Positions 24,238 through 36,299 of a DNA stretch of 64,000 bases are shown here, one piece after another (within the stretch, counting starts at the first letter, position 1; every line of letters starts with the position of its first letter). The stretch covers positions 2,232,001-2,296,000 of the forward strand of contig BJKQ01000007.1 in the NCBI GenBank assembly GCA_006538405.1, read 5' to 3'. A program made the translations under genes and the position numbers. The DNA comes from Hansfordia pulvinata. Taxonomy: Eukaryota > Ascomycota > Sordariomycetes > Xylariales. Below the pieces are notes generated by a model. The model was not told the DNA's origin. It saw only the letters and a list, made by a program, of their open reading frames with translations, and did not search any database.

Positions 24238-25730
24238 TCATTTCGACGACGATGGCTTCAGCATGGAGCCCTTCCCCTTCAACGGCGTCTTCTGCCCATC
24301 AAACGGTGTCCGTGGCGACCTTGCTCCCTTCCCGGCGCCTCCACCGCCGCCACCACCACCAATCTTACCCCAGAGCCGCTGTGCCGCGGGCGTGAGCGTG
24401 GGCGTGCCGACGCGCGGGCTGCTGGGAAACTTGGGCGCCGGCGTGCGCCCCGCGGCGGCAGGTGACTTGCCCGTCATGCCGAGCTTGGACGAGTCGCGCC
24501 GCGACTGCGAGATGCGGTCCACCATGCGGTAGTGCAGCGCCTCGCGCCGCGGCTGCTCCTTGATCAGGAAAGGGTTGGGCGTGTCGTCCCCGGGCCCCAA
24601 GTCGATGCGCGGCGGCGTTCGCGCCCGCGGCGGCGGCGCCTGCGGCTCTTCGTCGTCCACAAAAGCGTACCCGTTCACGCGGGGCGTCTCGCCGCCCCCG
24701 GCGAAGGACGAGCTGCTGCTGGCCTGGCTCGTCGGCCCAAACCGTGACCGCCTCCCGTCGATCGCGTCCCGCACGGCGGAGAGCGACGGCGATGACGGGG
24801 CGATGACGGACCCCATGTCGCCGTCGTCCTCGTCCTCGTCGCCATGGGTGATCTTGGGCATTGGCATCCGCGTGTTCTGGTAGTTGACGGCTTTGGGCGC
24901 CGCGCGCGACTCCGCCTCGGCCTTCTGCGCCAGGCTCTCCAGGTTGTCCTCGATCCCGTCGGGGTTGAACATGAGCTCGTTTTTGGGCCGCGACTTCCAC
25001 GTGTCCGCCTGCGCGGGGCGGTCGTCGTCGGCGCGGTCCCGGATCGCTAGGCGGTCGCGTTTGCCGTAGCCGTCGTCGGCCAGGCTACCCCGGGACTCGA
25101 GCAGCCGCGCCTCGACCCGGGCTTGCTCGAGCTGCATCTTGGACGGCAGCTTGTTGCCGGCCCATAACCAGGCGTACTTCTGGGCTCTCTTGGAGTTCTG
25201 GCGGTCCAGTAGCTTGTAGAAGCTCTCGTTGTCCTCGCTCGTGTATTGGGACTGGAAGGCTCCGAGGCTCATGTTGGTGTCGATGTCGGCCGCTCTCGCC
25301 TCGCGCGCGCTCGCTGTGGTGGTGACCGACTCGCCCGAGGTGGACGCTGGCGTGTCTCCGGCAAAGCCGCCTTTGGGGGTCGCCTGCGCAGCTGACGGCG
25401 TCAGCGACGTCCCTCTCCTGGTTGTGCTGCGCCGGCGCCCGGGGGTCATGACATGCTGGAGCCGTTTGCCGGCGCTGGAGATCCATGCCTGGTCTTGCGA
25501 GTCGAGGGCGTCGAGGTACTCTTGCTGGGTCTCGCTCTCGAGTAGGCCCGGGAAGAAGTCGCGGGCGATGATCTGGGACAAGGCGTCGGTGTAGCTGTCT
25601 TCGTCGATGACTTTCTTCGGTCGTTTGATGCGCTTGGTTGGTGGGGGGGGGGCATCAGGGCTGTGTCATGGTCGCGCTTGTGGACCAGCGCCGTGGATGC
25701 TTTGGGGTTATCGGAGGGGTGGTGCTCCAT
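24238..25730 (-). CDS. ESS2: ESS2/DGCR14 (Es2) nuclear protein, spliceosome-associated; frame broken at a G10 tract
   Basis: Homologue of human ESS2/DGCR14 and fission yeast Bis1, nuclear proteins found with late spliceosomal complexes. Start at 25730 (MEHHPSDNP...). Residues ~45-75, KRPKKVIDEDSYTDALSQII, are the conserved N-terminal signature and are followed by ARDFFPGLLESETQQEYLDAL. Further conserved blocks are SQYTSEDNESFYKLLDRQN, KYAWLWAGNKLPSKMQ and ELMFNPDGIEDNLESL. The C-terminal third is basic, Pro/Ser-rich and probably disordered. About 497 residues once one frame break is allowed: between ALMPPPP and TKRIKRPKK the sequence has ten G on the plus strand (25643-25652) where eleven, or eight, are needed. 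No intron with good sites explains the shift. The neighbour downstream on the same strand side is the CobW gene. Confidence 0.88.
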
Positions 25731-26258
25731 GGTCGTCGATGCCGGGTGAGTGTCGGTAATGAGGAGTGCGGATGATAGTCGAGGCTTAGCCGTGGCCCTC
25801 GAAGCGCTTCGGCGCAGGCCGATATGGGAGGGGGAGGAACCCAAGTAGAGGAATTGATTTGATGGAAAGACACGGGAGACGTGCAGTCTGTCTTGTGTAA
25901 TGGATCCAGGGCTCACGGTTGTCTGATCCGACGGACGCGGTGGGTAGCATGACGCACCCGCTACATGTACTCGTATAGGTGGTGGGTCAGTATGCAAATA
26001 TACGTGTGATTCAACTAACGTATGTACATCTTATATCGTTACATGTTTGTAGATGTCTCTATTTGATTGACATGAACAACACCGGCTGCTCTGCTCTCCA
26101 TGGCAAACCCTCTATCCCAAGAATATCCTACGCCTTTGCAAATCCCATATCAACTGGCTCTATCGCACCAAGCCACGGCTTCCTCTTTACACGATCTATC
26201 CACAAGTCACTCCGGAAGGGGCCCCAAGTCGTCGAACACAAGGCGACTGCGTGGGACT
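25731..26258. other. Intergenic between ESS2 and the CobW-like gene
   Basis: About 0.5 kb. It holds the upstream region of ESS2 (-) and the 3' end of the next minus-strand gene. The part near 25980-26060 is A+T-rich. One TACTCGTA copy lies at about 25968. No gene is seen. Confidence 0.6.
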
Positions 26259-27359
26259 TCAGGCAATCTTCACAACTGTGAGGGCTCCCTGGTCATCGGC
26301 CACCAGCTTCAAAAAATCGCCGCTTTCCAGCTTCTTTGTCCACTTGACGCTCTCGTACCTCGCAAGAATCAAAGTCATGCGCAGAGGCGTTTGGTCGCTG
26401 GACGCGTGCTCTGCTGTCTCCGGCAACAGCGGTGTGAAGGTCCATCGGCCAAAGGCCCAGTTGAGAATGTAGCGGTTGGAAGGGTGCGAAGGTGTCGGCG
26501 CTGTCTCACCCTCGCCCGAGCTGCGTACGGCCGAGGATGCAGTCAAGATCGACTTGATCCGATACACCTCGTCTTTGGGAGCCGCGTTCAGCAGGGCCAT
26601 GAGCTTGGCAGAATCAACTGCAGCACCGTTGGGCCCCTTGAGAGTGACCGACAGCACCTCGACCTCCGTCTGATGGTCGTGCTTATGCCCATCATGGTCG
26701 TGGGAATGCACGTCTCCGTTGGACTTGTCCTCCGTCAAGGACTGGGCAAGCCCGCCATCAATGCCAAAGATGACGTCGACAGGTACCCTTCCCTTGTCAC
26801 TTTTGACCCAGGCAATGTCCACTTCGAGGTCACCGACACGGTCGAGGCACTCGTCGAAGCGCATCTCGTCGCAGAGCTCCCACTTATTGAAGACTATCAT
26901 GTCCGTGTAGCGCGCCTGCACCCTGGCGGTGTAGCTCGTGTCGTCGTAGCCCTTCCAATTCTCCACGTCAATGACGCTGACCACGCCGTCCAGCGCGTAG
27001 TTGCCGGTGTCGCGGGCGACGCGGTTGACCTCCATGGCGAGGGTGGCGGGGAAGGCAGAGCCCGAGGTCTCGATGACGATGCGGTCGGGCTTGACCGTGC
27101 TGCGGAGCTCCTGCAGGGCCTCGCTCAGCTGGCCGACGAGGTTGCAGCAGATGCAGCCGTTGAGGAGCTCCTGGACGCCCGAGACGGCGCTGGAGGACGC
27201 GAGCTGCGAGTCGACGGCCACATCGCCGAACTCATTCTTCAACAGGGCGAGCTTGTAGTCGGGGTTCTTGGCCCGCAACTGGGGCACCAAGTTCAGCAGC
27301 AGAGTGGTCTTGCCCGAGCCCAAGAAGCCGGTCAGGATAGTGACTGGTATCGGCGCCAT
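26259..27359 (-). CDS. CobW/P47K-family GTPase, putative zinc metallochaperone
   Basis: COG0523-type GTPase; characterised eukaryotic relatives insert zinc into client enzymes. Intronless, 366 residues from the ATG at 27359. The P-loop GFLGSGKTT is at residues 11-19 and the metal-binding CxCC motif (GCICC) at Cys69-Cys72. The switch-like stretch ETSGSAFPA, SVIDVENW and NKWELCDE (guanine-recognition position) follow. A His-rich loop, HSHDHDGHKHDH, sits near residues 230-245, typical of zinc-handling members. The C-terminal CobW_C domain includes YILNWAFGRWTFTPL. The frame is open further upstream but contains no ATG, so MAPIPVTIL is taken as the start. Zinc as the metal is inferred from the family and the His-rich loop, and the client protein is unknown. 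Confidence 0.9.
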   Translation of the reverse strand: MAPIPVTILTGFLGSGKTTLLLNLVPQLRAKNPDYKLALLKNEFGDVAVDSQLASSSAVSGVQELLNGCICCNLVGQLSEALQELRSTVKPDRIVIETSGSAFPATLAMEVNRVARDTGNYALDGVVSVIDVENWKGYDDTSYTARVQARYTDMIVFNKWELCDEMRFDECLDRVGDLEVDIAWVKSDKGRVPVDVIFGIDGGLAQSLTEDKSNGDVHSHDHDGHKHDHQTEVEVLSVTLKGPNGAAVDSAKLMALLNAAPKDEVYRIKSILTASSAVRSSGEGETAPTPSHPSNRYILNWAFGRWTFTPLLPETAEHASSDQTPLRMTLILARYESVKWTKKLESGDFLKLVADDQGALTVVKIA

Positions 27360-28392
27360 GCCAGCGGATGTATATCGACGATCTAGGGCGAGGGCGAGGG
27401 ACAGGCGGCGGGGCAACTCGGCGGAGACGGAGCCGGCCGGACACTGTCGCAGACACGCGGCGGCGGACGCAACAGGGAGCGGGCCGCACAAGGGCGTATC
27501 GAGATGATCGCAGGGAGGGCTTGAGAGGCGTGTGATGGGGCCAATGAAGACTAGGTAAAGTTAGTTCCAGATCCAGTGGCAGCTGTCAGATGCGTTCAGC
27601 CCTGTGCTGAGATGGCGGGTGGGAGAGGAGGCGATGAGACGGGATGACATTGCATGAAATCATTCGCGGTGTTCAAAAATGCAGCGCTGACGGCGGGGTA
27701 CGGGTACCTCGAGGATGTACGTGGGGCCGTTCAGTGTCCCCGCCAGCCCTGAGGAGCCGCCAACCACGCCGGCCTGGCCTCAGGCTGGAAGATGCTCAAT
27801 AGACAGGGTTTCTGGGCATATCCCGGTCGATTTCACACCTACCTACGAGTACTCGTAGCTTGGGGTGCAAGTGGGAAAAAAAAGGAGAAAAGGATGCCTC
27901 TCTGCGTACACAGAGTAGGTACTTATCATCAGATAGGTAAGGTACATAACATCAGATGAATTGACTTTTCGGATGACAGGCTCTGGTGCCACGGCTGTCG
28001 ATGCCGAGCCAAGTCCGGGCATCCCAGCCCGTGCTCGCCTTAGGTGTACGTGCCTACACTCGCTGGAGGGAGTCACTGCCAGAGAACGGCTGCCCGGCAC
28101 GCAAATGACGTAAGGAGCCCGTCCGTCTGAGGATCAACAGCCAGGCGCTGCTGCGTTTGACACCTGGGTCAAAAACTCGCCGTCCGCCCAGTCTGTTGCG
28201 CTCGTCTGCCACGCATTGAAACAGGAAATTCCACTCTCTTCACTCCTCTGACCCGGTGTGCGAATGCCGTCGTCGCCGTCGCACGTGTACTCTTATTAGC
28301 TGCGTCCATTTCAGCCCTATCCGACCAGGTTATCTTTACTACTCGTAGGCGCGTCTAGCCAGCACCCGACCAATCCCGACCCGACGACCACA
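27360..28392. other. Divergent promoter region between the CobW-like gene and a small conserved gene
   Basis: About 1.0 kb with transcription expected to leave in both directions. It contains a palindromic double copy of the dispersed octamer (TACGAGTACTCGTA, about 27844-27857) and a single copy at about 28341. Its short distance from both start codons would suit a regulatory role, but no function is shown. No gene is seen. Confidence 0.5.
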
Positions 28393-28811
28393 ATGCCTCC
28401 CGCCAGTCAACAGCCCCACCAGACGGGGCCGCCAGCCAGCCCACTTTTAAGCAGCAGCTTGACCAGGCCGCGAGAGAAGCCCGCGGCGAGGGCGCAGGCC
28501 AGGGCGCCAGCAGCAGCCTGAAGGAAAAGAGTGCGCCAGAACATCCGCCCCCACACCCTCTCACGCCTCTCAGTGTCTTCGACCCGCCGATCTGAAATGC
28601 TGACCCCAGAGTTCTTCCAGTCACCCAATACGTTCCCGCAGCAGCGGCCAAGGCGCTCGGAGCCGGCGGCAGCGCGGAGGGCAACGGCGAGACGGCGCCG
28701 CAAGCGCCCCCGGGCCCGCCCGAGCGCCCCAACCACGACGCCAACATTGAAGACTTCATGAGGGAGCAGCACCGGAGTAAGAACTTGGTGGATGGCTCTG
28801 TCAAGACATGA
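28393..28811 (+). CDS. Small conserved fungal protein, 109 residues, two exons, one frame break
   Basis: I do not recognise a named family, but two segments look conserved: TFKQQLDQAAREAR early, and PPERPNHDANIEDFMREQHR near the C-terminus. Exon 1 (28393-28530) is joined to exon 2 (28621-28811) over a 90-base intron with donor GTGCGC, branch GCTGAC and acceptor TTCCAG. The splice gives LKEKITQYVPAAAKALG. The ATG context is good (CCACAATGCC), but the frame of the start and that of TFKQQLDQ differ by one base. An additional G in the GGGG at 28425-28428 gives one continuous 109-residue protein. It is soluble, charged, without a signal peptide or membrane segment. Function unknown. Confidence 0.72.
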
Positions 28812-31800
28812 CCCTCGAGCCCTGAATTGGCAAGCAGTCCAGCCCCCTCCGCCGAGAACGCCCTTAGACCATCGGAGCTGCCGTGTTTTGTGTGTTCCTG
28901 AGCATGGAAGGGAGAAAGACGGGGCAGAGCCAATGGCACGTGGAGAGAAAATCGGCAGTCCTAACCAGAGCGATGAATGAGATGATCAATCAAACCTAGA
29001 CACTACCATCATGGCCACTATCGTGCCTGTCGTACCCATCATGCATGTCATGCCAGGTCCCGACACACGACCGAGTCAGCCTTCTCTACCAAAGGGCCGG
29101 CCCAAAACGCCCGACCGAGATTTCACTTGGTGATAAGGGCAAGCAAAACGACACCGCTATTTGAGAGACATTCTTATCTATATCTGCGTCAACTCGCTGA
29201 CTGCTGCTGCCGCTGCCGCCCAGGCTTATTCATCCCGCCGCCTGGGGTAACTCTGTTTCGGGTGGAGGTGGTCTGAGCCGACGATCATGGTGCACGAATG
29301 GCCTTTGCCTCGCCTCAGGGAACAGGGGGCCCAAACGCGGCCGGCTGCGGGGAAGTGGAGGTTTTTGTGATGCGTCGTAGGTACCGAGTAAAGAGCACCT
29401 CGTGATGAACCGTAGGGTGACAGTGCGTACGGGATGCATCCCTAACAGACGGCCTGCGGTGCGGAATGCCCGATCGTGGTGTTGGTGGGGTGGGGCCGGA
29501 AGCCATGGGTACCGGTATGAGTTGTCCCATTTGCACTACACCTACCTACGCGTACCTATATCAATGTAGGTAGGTCCATGTACATAAAGGCAGGTATAAG
29601 GTCTGGTAGGCATTCCAGTCGCTTGCCATCTGTCACAGCTACAGCGCAACCATCAGTCAGACCCCATCTTCAACCAAAGCTCGACTCGCTTTCCCGTAGG
29701 CGAACCGAAGTGAATCCCAGTGCGCACGAAACCCATGCAATTGGCCTTTGATGTTTGCTCTAACTGGGGGCAGTCGAGGGGATTCGCATCGCCAGCCGTG
29801 TGACGTCACGCTTCACCCGCCAATGAACCGGCCTGTCTGCTTCCCCACCGCGGCGCTGCGCTGCTGTGTGCGTGCGAGTGCACATGGATGTGCGGGGAAT
29901 CGAACGCCAGCCACGGCTGCGACACAGCTTGAGCTATCCCACAGGGCGGCGGGACAGCTGCAGACTGCTACTGGTGGTTGCAAAAGTGTCAGTACGAGTA
30001 GATCAGCCCGCATCCCCTCGTCATGTGGCCCTGGCCTGCGGCTGACGAGTTGGAACTGCTGCAACCCGTCGACGGACGACGCCGCGCGTAGGTAACTGAC
30101 GAGTACGACCTGAGTACCACCTACCTCTCGCAGACGCACAACCTGGCGAAGGCCTCCACCCAACACCCAACACCCATCCCTGGCACGTCGGACACCCATG
30201 CAACGACAAGCTCAGGCCCCGTTTTGCTGCGGGCGCTTTAGCCGTGAGGGATGAAATCCCATGTCGCTAGCATGGAGCTCTGCCGGCCGGAGCTCTGTTA
30301 TTCCCTCATTGCGCATTTGCCATGCCATGCGGAATTGGAGGCCGGCTAGCCCCGAATCTCTGGAAATTGAACGTGTCAAATGCGGGCCCTGCAGCTCGTG
30401 AGCACAACATTGGAACGACACCAGCGCCAGCGCCAACACCAGCGCCAACACCAGCACTCGCGGCCGTGGGCCCGACTTTCATCATCGGTTACGAGTAGGA
30501 TGATTGGCAGCGATTCCCACTGCGCCAGTCGCCGCCGCCGCGGGCACCCGTCCCAGAGGAGGGGGGGGGAGATCTCGCTGCGCATGTCTCACCTCGTCCG
30601 ACTGCAGCATTCCCTGGTCGCGCTCATTGCTGCTGGTCGACTAGAGACTATGCGAGATGCGGAGCCGGTCTGACATGTGAAAACAACATTCAATGTCAGC
30701 TGTACCAAGCTCCTCACGCCAGGGCGGCGGATGGCGGCAGGTGAGTCCCGTCGGTCTGAAACCAAAAGGATGGATCTATAAGGAGGCAGACGCAGAATTA
30801 TTCGAGGCATGCGAAGCATTGCCTTTGCAGTACATGTCTAGAATCGATCTACGTGTAAAGGGCCCCCCCTTTTCACTTCTGGCTCAGTTTGACGAACAGG
30901 CAGACATGGGAATAAAGCTTGACGGCGAAATCTGGGAACATCCATGGATGCGCAATGGATACGACAGTACGAGTAATAAGCCCGAACACCACAGATTCGG
31001 CACTGGGAAACAATAGCACCTGCAGGTGGGGACAGCCGCGGGGCAGTACATGAAGGCTACCTGCTCTGAGAGCCGGAACAATGAGGGCGCGCGGCATCTC
31101 CAGGTTGACCCCACAGTTGCCCCCAGGTAGCTGCGCTAGGGCAGCTAGCGCTGCTTTGTGATTGCAGCGCCTGCCAGCCACTTAGGTCAGAGTGCAGTGG
31201 GCCCTGGCCGAGCTCTCGACAACTGGAGCTGCGCTGCATGGGAAATGAGAACAGCGCCAAATCGAGGTCCTGTCATCGGGATCTGGCCATCGTTGCCCGC
31301 TACGCGCCCAAGCGTGCCAGCCCGGGGCCCGTTCGGCGACAGTCTAGAGCTCCAGGGGCTCTGGTTGCTGGGCGCCGATCTGCCAGGCGACTCGGATGTC
31401 CCGCTTCTTGCCCCCATCGGCTCGGCTGCGTTCGTCAGGCTGTCTCTAGGGGGTAGGTACTGCCGTTCGTGCCTTCCGCGCCCATCCCTCGGGTCCAGTA
31501 CCTGCCTCTGGACAAGAGACTCCGAGGTGCTACTCGTAACCCTTAAGAGTACTTCCACAACGCATGCGGTCGTGATGGCGCAGAACCGACCTCGGTCCCT
31601 CCGTAGACCAGGTAACTAGGTATCTACCTACCTGCAGGTGAGGTCCTGAAACCGCCGACGGAACGGTTGGCGAGCATCTAGGTAGATGGAAAGAACTGCC
31701 ATCAGCCGATAGCTCAAGATTGAGTACATGGCATAGTTTCCAGCCCCTTCAAGGCAAGCATTGAACTGGACGTATCTTGGTGCAGGTTGTGCTACCTACC

Positions 31801-32372
31801 AATCCAATCGGTCGTGGATGTACTCGTCCTATGTACGTAGGTAGGTACCTCTCGCAGGCCAATGTCGAGTCGGGTGGGCACAACTAGCAGTACCACCTGC
31901 ACCACTCCCGTCCAGAGGTCGTACCTTATTCGCCTCCCCCGTCCGCGTCCGGCATCGTCCCCAGTTGTCTCCTACTCGTGCCTCCACCTCCGCATCCCAG
32001 CGTGCCCAGCCCAGCCCAGCCCAGCAGGCCCGGGTCCAGTTCAGACCAGGAGTCCAGGTCCAGCCCAGCCAGGTATTCCATCCACTCCCGCTCCCCGTTC
32101 ACATCGTGTCGACACCGCGGCTGTCGTCCCTCCCATCCTCTCTCTTGCACAGCTCCAAGCTGTCCCGCACCTTGTCTCGCTCACAGCTCCTCCTGCGTGG
32201 CTTCCTCTCTCCTCCTTCTGTCTCAGCATCACGATTATTCCTTCTCCCGCCCTGCCTCCCTACCTGCGCCAAGTGCCTCACAGCAGCCACTCCCCTTCAG
32301 CTCCCGGCCACTGCTGCCCACGATACCCGCGCCGCCGCCGCGACAGCTTCAGGTCGGGCAACCCAGTAACCA
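28812..32372. other. Intergenic, 3.6 kb, no supported gene
   Basis: Holds the 3' end of the small conserved gene and the far upstream region and pyrimidine-rich leader (from about 31900) of glycogen synthase. Dispersed octamers lie near 29994, 30489, 30968 and 31533. GTACCTAC-type words lie near 29545-29575, 31613-31640 and 31835-31850. A short CCAGCGCCAACA repeat lies at 30421-30452. An open frame at 30693-31016 (+) has no recognisable domain. Confidence 0.55.
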
Positions 32373-32675
32373 GTAAGCTTCCACAGCATCATCACCTCCT
32401 CTGCCGGGCTGCTGCAAAGGGCTCCTCAAGGCTCTGCACAAGCAGCCAAAAAGAAATGCGCGAAAAGTTCCCAATCGGAGCAGCTTTCTGTACAGGCCGA
32501 CCAGCCAGTTCCTCTGCGTTGTGGCCCTCTCCGGTGCACCACATGGGAAGCTCGACGCGAACAGCGAAAGAGGCCCAGCACCCAGCTCAGGCCAGCTGCC
32601 ACGCCCACGGACTCACCCCTTGGCCGCCCCCATCGCATGCGCCCATGTACTGACGTCGTTCTTTACCCATTACAG
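32373..32675 (+). other. Probable 5'UTR intron of glycogen synthase
   Basis: The donor CAGTAAGC begins at 32373. The acceptor CATTACAG ends at 32675, preceded by the branch-like TACTGACG 24-30 bases upstream. The intron would end 35 bases before the start codon. It lies in the leader, so no frame test is possible. Confidence 0.5.
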
Positions 32676-32710
32676 GCACTTGCCACACATCTTCAGCTCA
32701 CGCCGTCATC

Positions 32711-35140
32711 ATGTCCGACGTGTCTGCTGCGGACCAGGCGGCCCATGCCGAGGCACGGACGGATCGCGAGGTTAAGAACCACCTCCTTTTTGAGATTGCC
32801 ACCGAGGTTGCCCACCGCGGTATGTACTGCCCTTCCGGACGTTTGCTCAGACCGTCCAAACGTTCCGGCGCAAGTTGGGGGAACGCAGTCTAACGCGCTC
32901 GCATAGTCGGAGGCATCTACTCCGTTATCAAGTCCAAAGCGCCGGTTACCACGAACGAATATGGCGACCGATACACTCTGATTGGTCCTCTCAACCACCA
33001 ATCGGTAAGCGCTCCCTCAGGGAGAGCCTAATGCCCCAAGATTAGATTATAGAGCAACGCTGATATTTCTTCCCTAGGCTGCTGTCGAGGTCGAAGAGCT
33101 TGAGCCCAACTCCCCCGAACTGAGAGACACTATGGATGCCATGAAGTCCAGGGGAATTGGCATGCTCTATGGGCGATGGCTCATCGAAGGCGCTCCTCGC
33201 GTCCTCCTGATTGACACCAAGACTGCTTACAAGTTCATGAACGAATGGAAAGCCGACCTGTGGGAGTGTGCTAGTATCCCCTCTCCTCCCAACGACGATG
33301 AGACGAACGAGGCTATCGTCTTCGGATACCTGGTGGCCTGGTTCCTCGGAGAGGTATGTCAAGCCTCCCCCTCGCCTACGTTTTGCGCGTCTAACCCTTC
33401 CCATTTCTGGAATAGTTCGTGGCGCATGAGAAGACCAGAGCTGTGATTGCTCACTTCCACGAATGGCTGGCTGGTGTTGCCCTGCCTCTTTGCAAGAAGC
33501 GTCGCATAGATGTTACGACCATCTTCACGACCCACGCGACCCTGCTTGGCCGATACCTCTGCGCTGGCTCTGTAGATTTCTACAACAACCTGCAGTGGTT
33601 CGACGTCGATGCCGAGGCCGGCAAGCGCGGCATCTACCACCGATACTGCATCGAGCGTGCTGCGGCCCACTCCTGCGATGTCTTCACCACCGTGTCGCAC
33701 ATCACTGCCTTCGAGAGCGAGCATCTGCTCAAGCGCAAGCCCGACGGCGTCCTGCCCAACGGCTTGAACGTCACCAAGTTCTCCGCTGTCCACGAGTTTC
33801 AGAACCTGCACCAGCAGTCCAAGGAAAAGATTCATGATTTTGTTCGCGGCCATTTCTACGGCCACTACGATTTCGACCCGGAGAACACCCTCTACTTCTT
33901 CACTGCTGGTCGCTACGAGTACCGAAACAAAGGTGTCGACATGTTTATTGAATCGCTGGCGCGTCTCAATCACCGCCTGAAGTCTGCGGGAAGCAAGCTC
34001 ACTGTCGTCGCTTTCATCATCATGCCTGCTCAGACAACCTCTTTGACGGTCGAGGCGCTCAAGGGACAGGCTGTGATCAAGTCCCTCCGCGATACCGTGG
34101 ATGTGATTGAACGCGGCATTGGCCGCCGTATCTTCGAGCGATCTCTCAAGTGGCACGAAGGCGACGCTCTGCCCGACGAGAAGGAGCTCATGACGGGCGC
34201 GGACCGTGTCGTGCTTCGCCGACGCTTGTTCGCCATGAAGCGTCACGGGCTGCCTCCGATTGTCACCCACAACATGGTCAATGACCACGAGGACCCTGTT
34301 CTCAACCAGATCCGTCGTGTTCAGCTGTTCAACCACCCGACCGATCGTGTCAAGATCGTCTTCCACCCCGAATTCCTCAACTCAGCCAACCCCGTTCTGC
34401 CCATGGACTACGACGACTTCGTCCGCGGTACCCACATGGGTATCTTCTCGTCCTACTACGAGCCCTGGGGTTACACGCCCGCCGAGTGCACCGTGATGGG
34501 CGTTCCCAGCATCACGACCAACCTGTCCGGCTTTGGCTGCTACATGGAGGAGCTGATTGAGAACTCGGCCGACTATGGTATCTACATTGTCGACCGGCGT
34601 AACAAGGGGGTGGATGACTCCGTCAACCAGCTCACGTCGCAGATGTTTGACTTCTGCCAAAAGAGCCGCAGGCAGCGTATCAACCAGCGAAACCGCACCG
34701 AGCGCCTGAGTGACTTGTTGGACTGGAAGCGCATGGGCATGGAGTATGTCAAGGCGCGGCAGCTGGCACTGCGCCGCGCTTACCCCAACTCCTTCAAGGG
34801 CGATGCGGACGAGGACTACTTCCCTGGAGTGGAGCAGAAGATTTCCCGGCCTTTCTCTGTGCCAGGGTCTCCCAGAGACCGTTCAGGCATGATGACGCCT
34901 GGTGACTTTGCCAGCTTGCAAGAAGGACGCGAAGGTCTGAGCACCGAGGACTACGTCGCCTGGAAGCTTCCGTAAGTTGACCCCACGCCAGATATCGCGT
35001 TGCTTGGCGCTAATTCATGTTGCAGTGAGGAGGAGGACCCCGACGAGTATCCGTTCCCTCTTACTCTTCGCACGAAGAGGACTTCGAGCTTCGGAGGAGC
35101 TTCGTCCCCTCCCCAAGCCGCCCAGCTGAACGGAAACTAG
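32711..35140 (+). CDS. GSY1: Glycogen synthase (GT3), five coding exons
   Basis: Cytosolic UDP-glucose-dependent glycogen synthase that extends alpha-1,4-glucan chains primed by glycogenin. Exons: 32711-32819, 32907-33004, 33078-33353, 33416-34971 and 35026-35140, 717 residues, close to the yeast enzymes. All introns are GT-AG, and the first has the branch site [22 protein letters not shown] carries the N-terminal UDP-glucose-binding loop. [37 protein letters not shown] and [15 protein letters not shown] (with the catalytic-site Glu) are family blocks. The Arg-rich helix [20 protein letters not shown] matches the glucose-6-phosphate sensor. The tail [15 protein letters not shown] resembles the yeast inhibitory phosphorylation sites, so control by phosphorylation and glucose-6-phosphate is likely. 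No defects are seen. Confidence 0.97.
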
Positions 35141-36264
35141 AGGTGACAAGCTCGACTGGACCGAAGGTTTCAACATTTGTGTCTCAGCAAGACAAGGTGA
35201 TTCCATCGAATACGACGACGAAGAAGACGACCAATCAAAGCCGCAAACAGGATGTCTGGCCTCTGGTAATCAGCATCGCGGCTCTTGATGCCGGGTACCA
35301 GGCCTCGGTGTCCTGTGAGCATGCTGTACCGGACCGAGGCCGTGACGTTCGCAGGTGGACAAGCATGGGACGGGCAAGGGATCATGTCTGATGATTGAGA
35401 AAAGCGGTGTTTGGTAGACGAGGTTGTGGATGGCGCGTGTACGATGATGGCGAGTGCGCGAGCGGTTGCTTCGAATTGCATAGGCTAGCACCGGCTAGTG
35501 GCTGGCTCATGATTTCAGCCATTGAATTCTCAGATTGGCCATGCGTGTTTTTGACGGCCGATCTAATTGCATGAAGGGGGTTTTCGGGTGGCTGCGTTTG
35601 CACCACCTTGCTTCAGCCAGCAGCAGAGAATGAATAGTATAGTATTCTCTCAGATTGCAGTAATATCATAGTCGGGGAGCATCCGTAGTGGAGGGGGATG
35701 AATAAAAAGGCGATTATAGATTCGCTCGAGCAGTCTGCTGTATGCTGGCGGGTGGTTCATGTTGTGCTTTCTCGCGTGCTCGTGCGCCCTCAATGTTCAT
35801 GTGGCTGGGATGACACAAGGTAGCATCCTCATGTGAGGCTTCTTCACTTGCAACGAAAGGGGGGGAGCGGCTTGTCGCAGTTGAGACGACGAGACAAGAC
35901 GAGGAGCCAGATCAGCCCCGTCCGTACAGGTACGAGTATGGATCTCAAGGTATTACCTACGAATCGTACCTTGGGTCCTTACCTTACCTGGTATGGGACT
36001 GGTTCCAAAAGTAGGTAGGTTGGGAGTGGTGAGAAAAGAGGGCCGGTCGCTCCGTTTCATCGTTTGCATGCGGCCTCGGGCAGCCGGCACCATTCAGGCA
36101 CAGCATGCACTGCACATCGTGTTTGACGCTTGGTGAAACGAGCCGACCCCAGTCAACTTCCGGGGCTGCGTCATACCTTAGTACTTGGGTACGAGTACTA
36201 CTGGTCGTGCGCGTGTCTGCGCTGGCCGGGGTTGCGTGGGAAGGGGGAGGGAATATGTCTGAGG

Positions 36265-36299
<35 letters not shown>

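Noticed and set aside
26100..27386. Plus-strand open frame of 428 codons
   Set aside because: Antisense to the CobW-type GTPase; it exists because of the codon bias of the true gene.
28355..28939. Minus-strand open frame of 194 codons
   Set aside because: Overlaps the small conserved plus-strand gene, which has a branch site, acceptor and conserved-looking blocks; the minus product is low-complexity.
29885..29950. tRNA-like stretch on the minus strand (GTTCGATTCCCCGC with TAGCTCAAGC upstream)
   Set aside because: The B-box-like word is present, but the T stem is mismatched, the distance to the D-arm-like part is too short and no acceptor stem pairs.
30693..31016. Plus-strand open frame of 107 codons
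   Set aside because: No recognisable family, and the composition follows the surrounding intergenic sequence.
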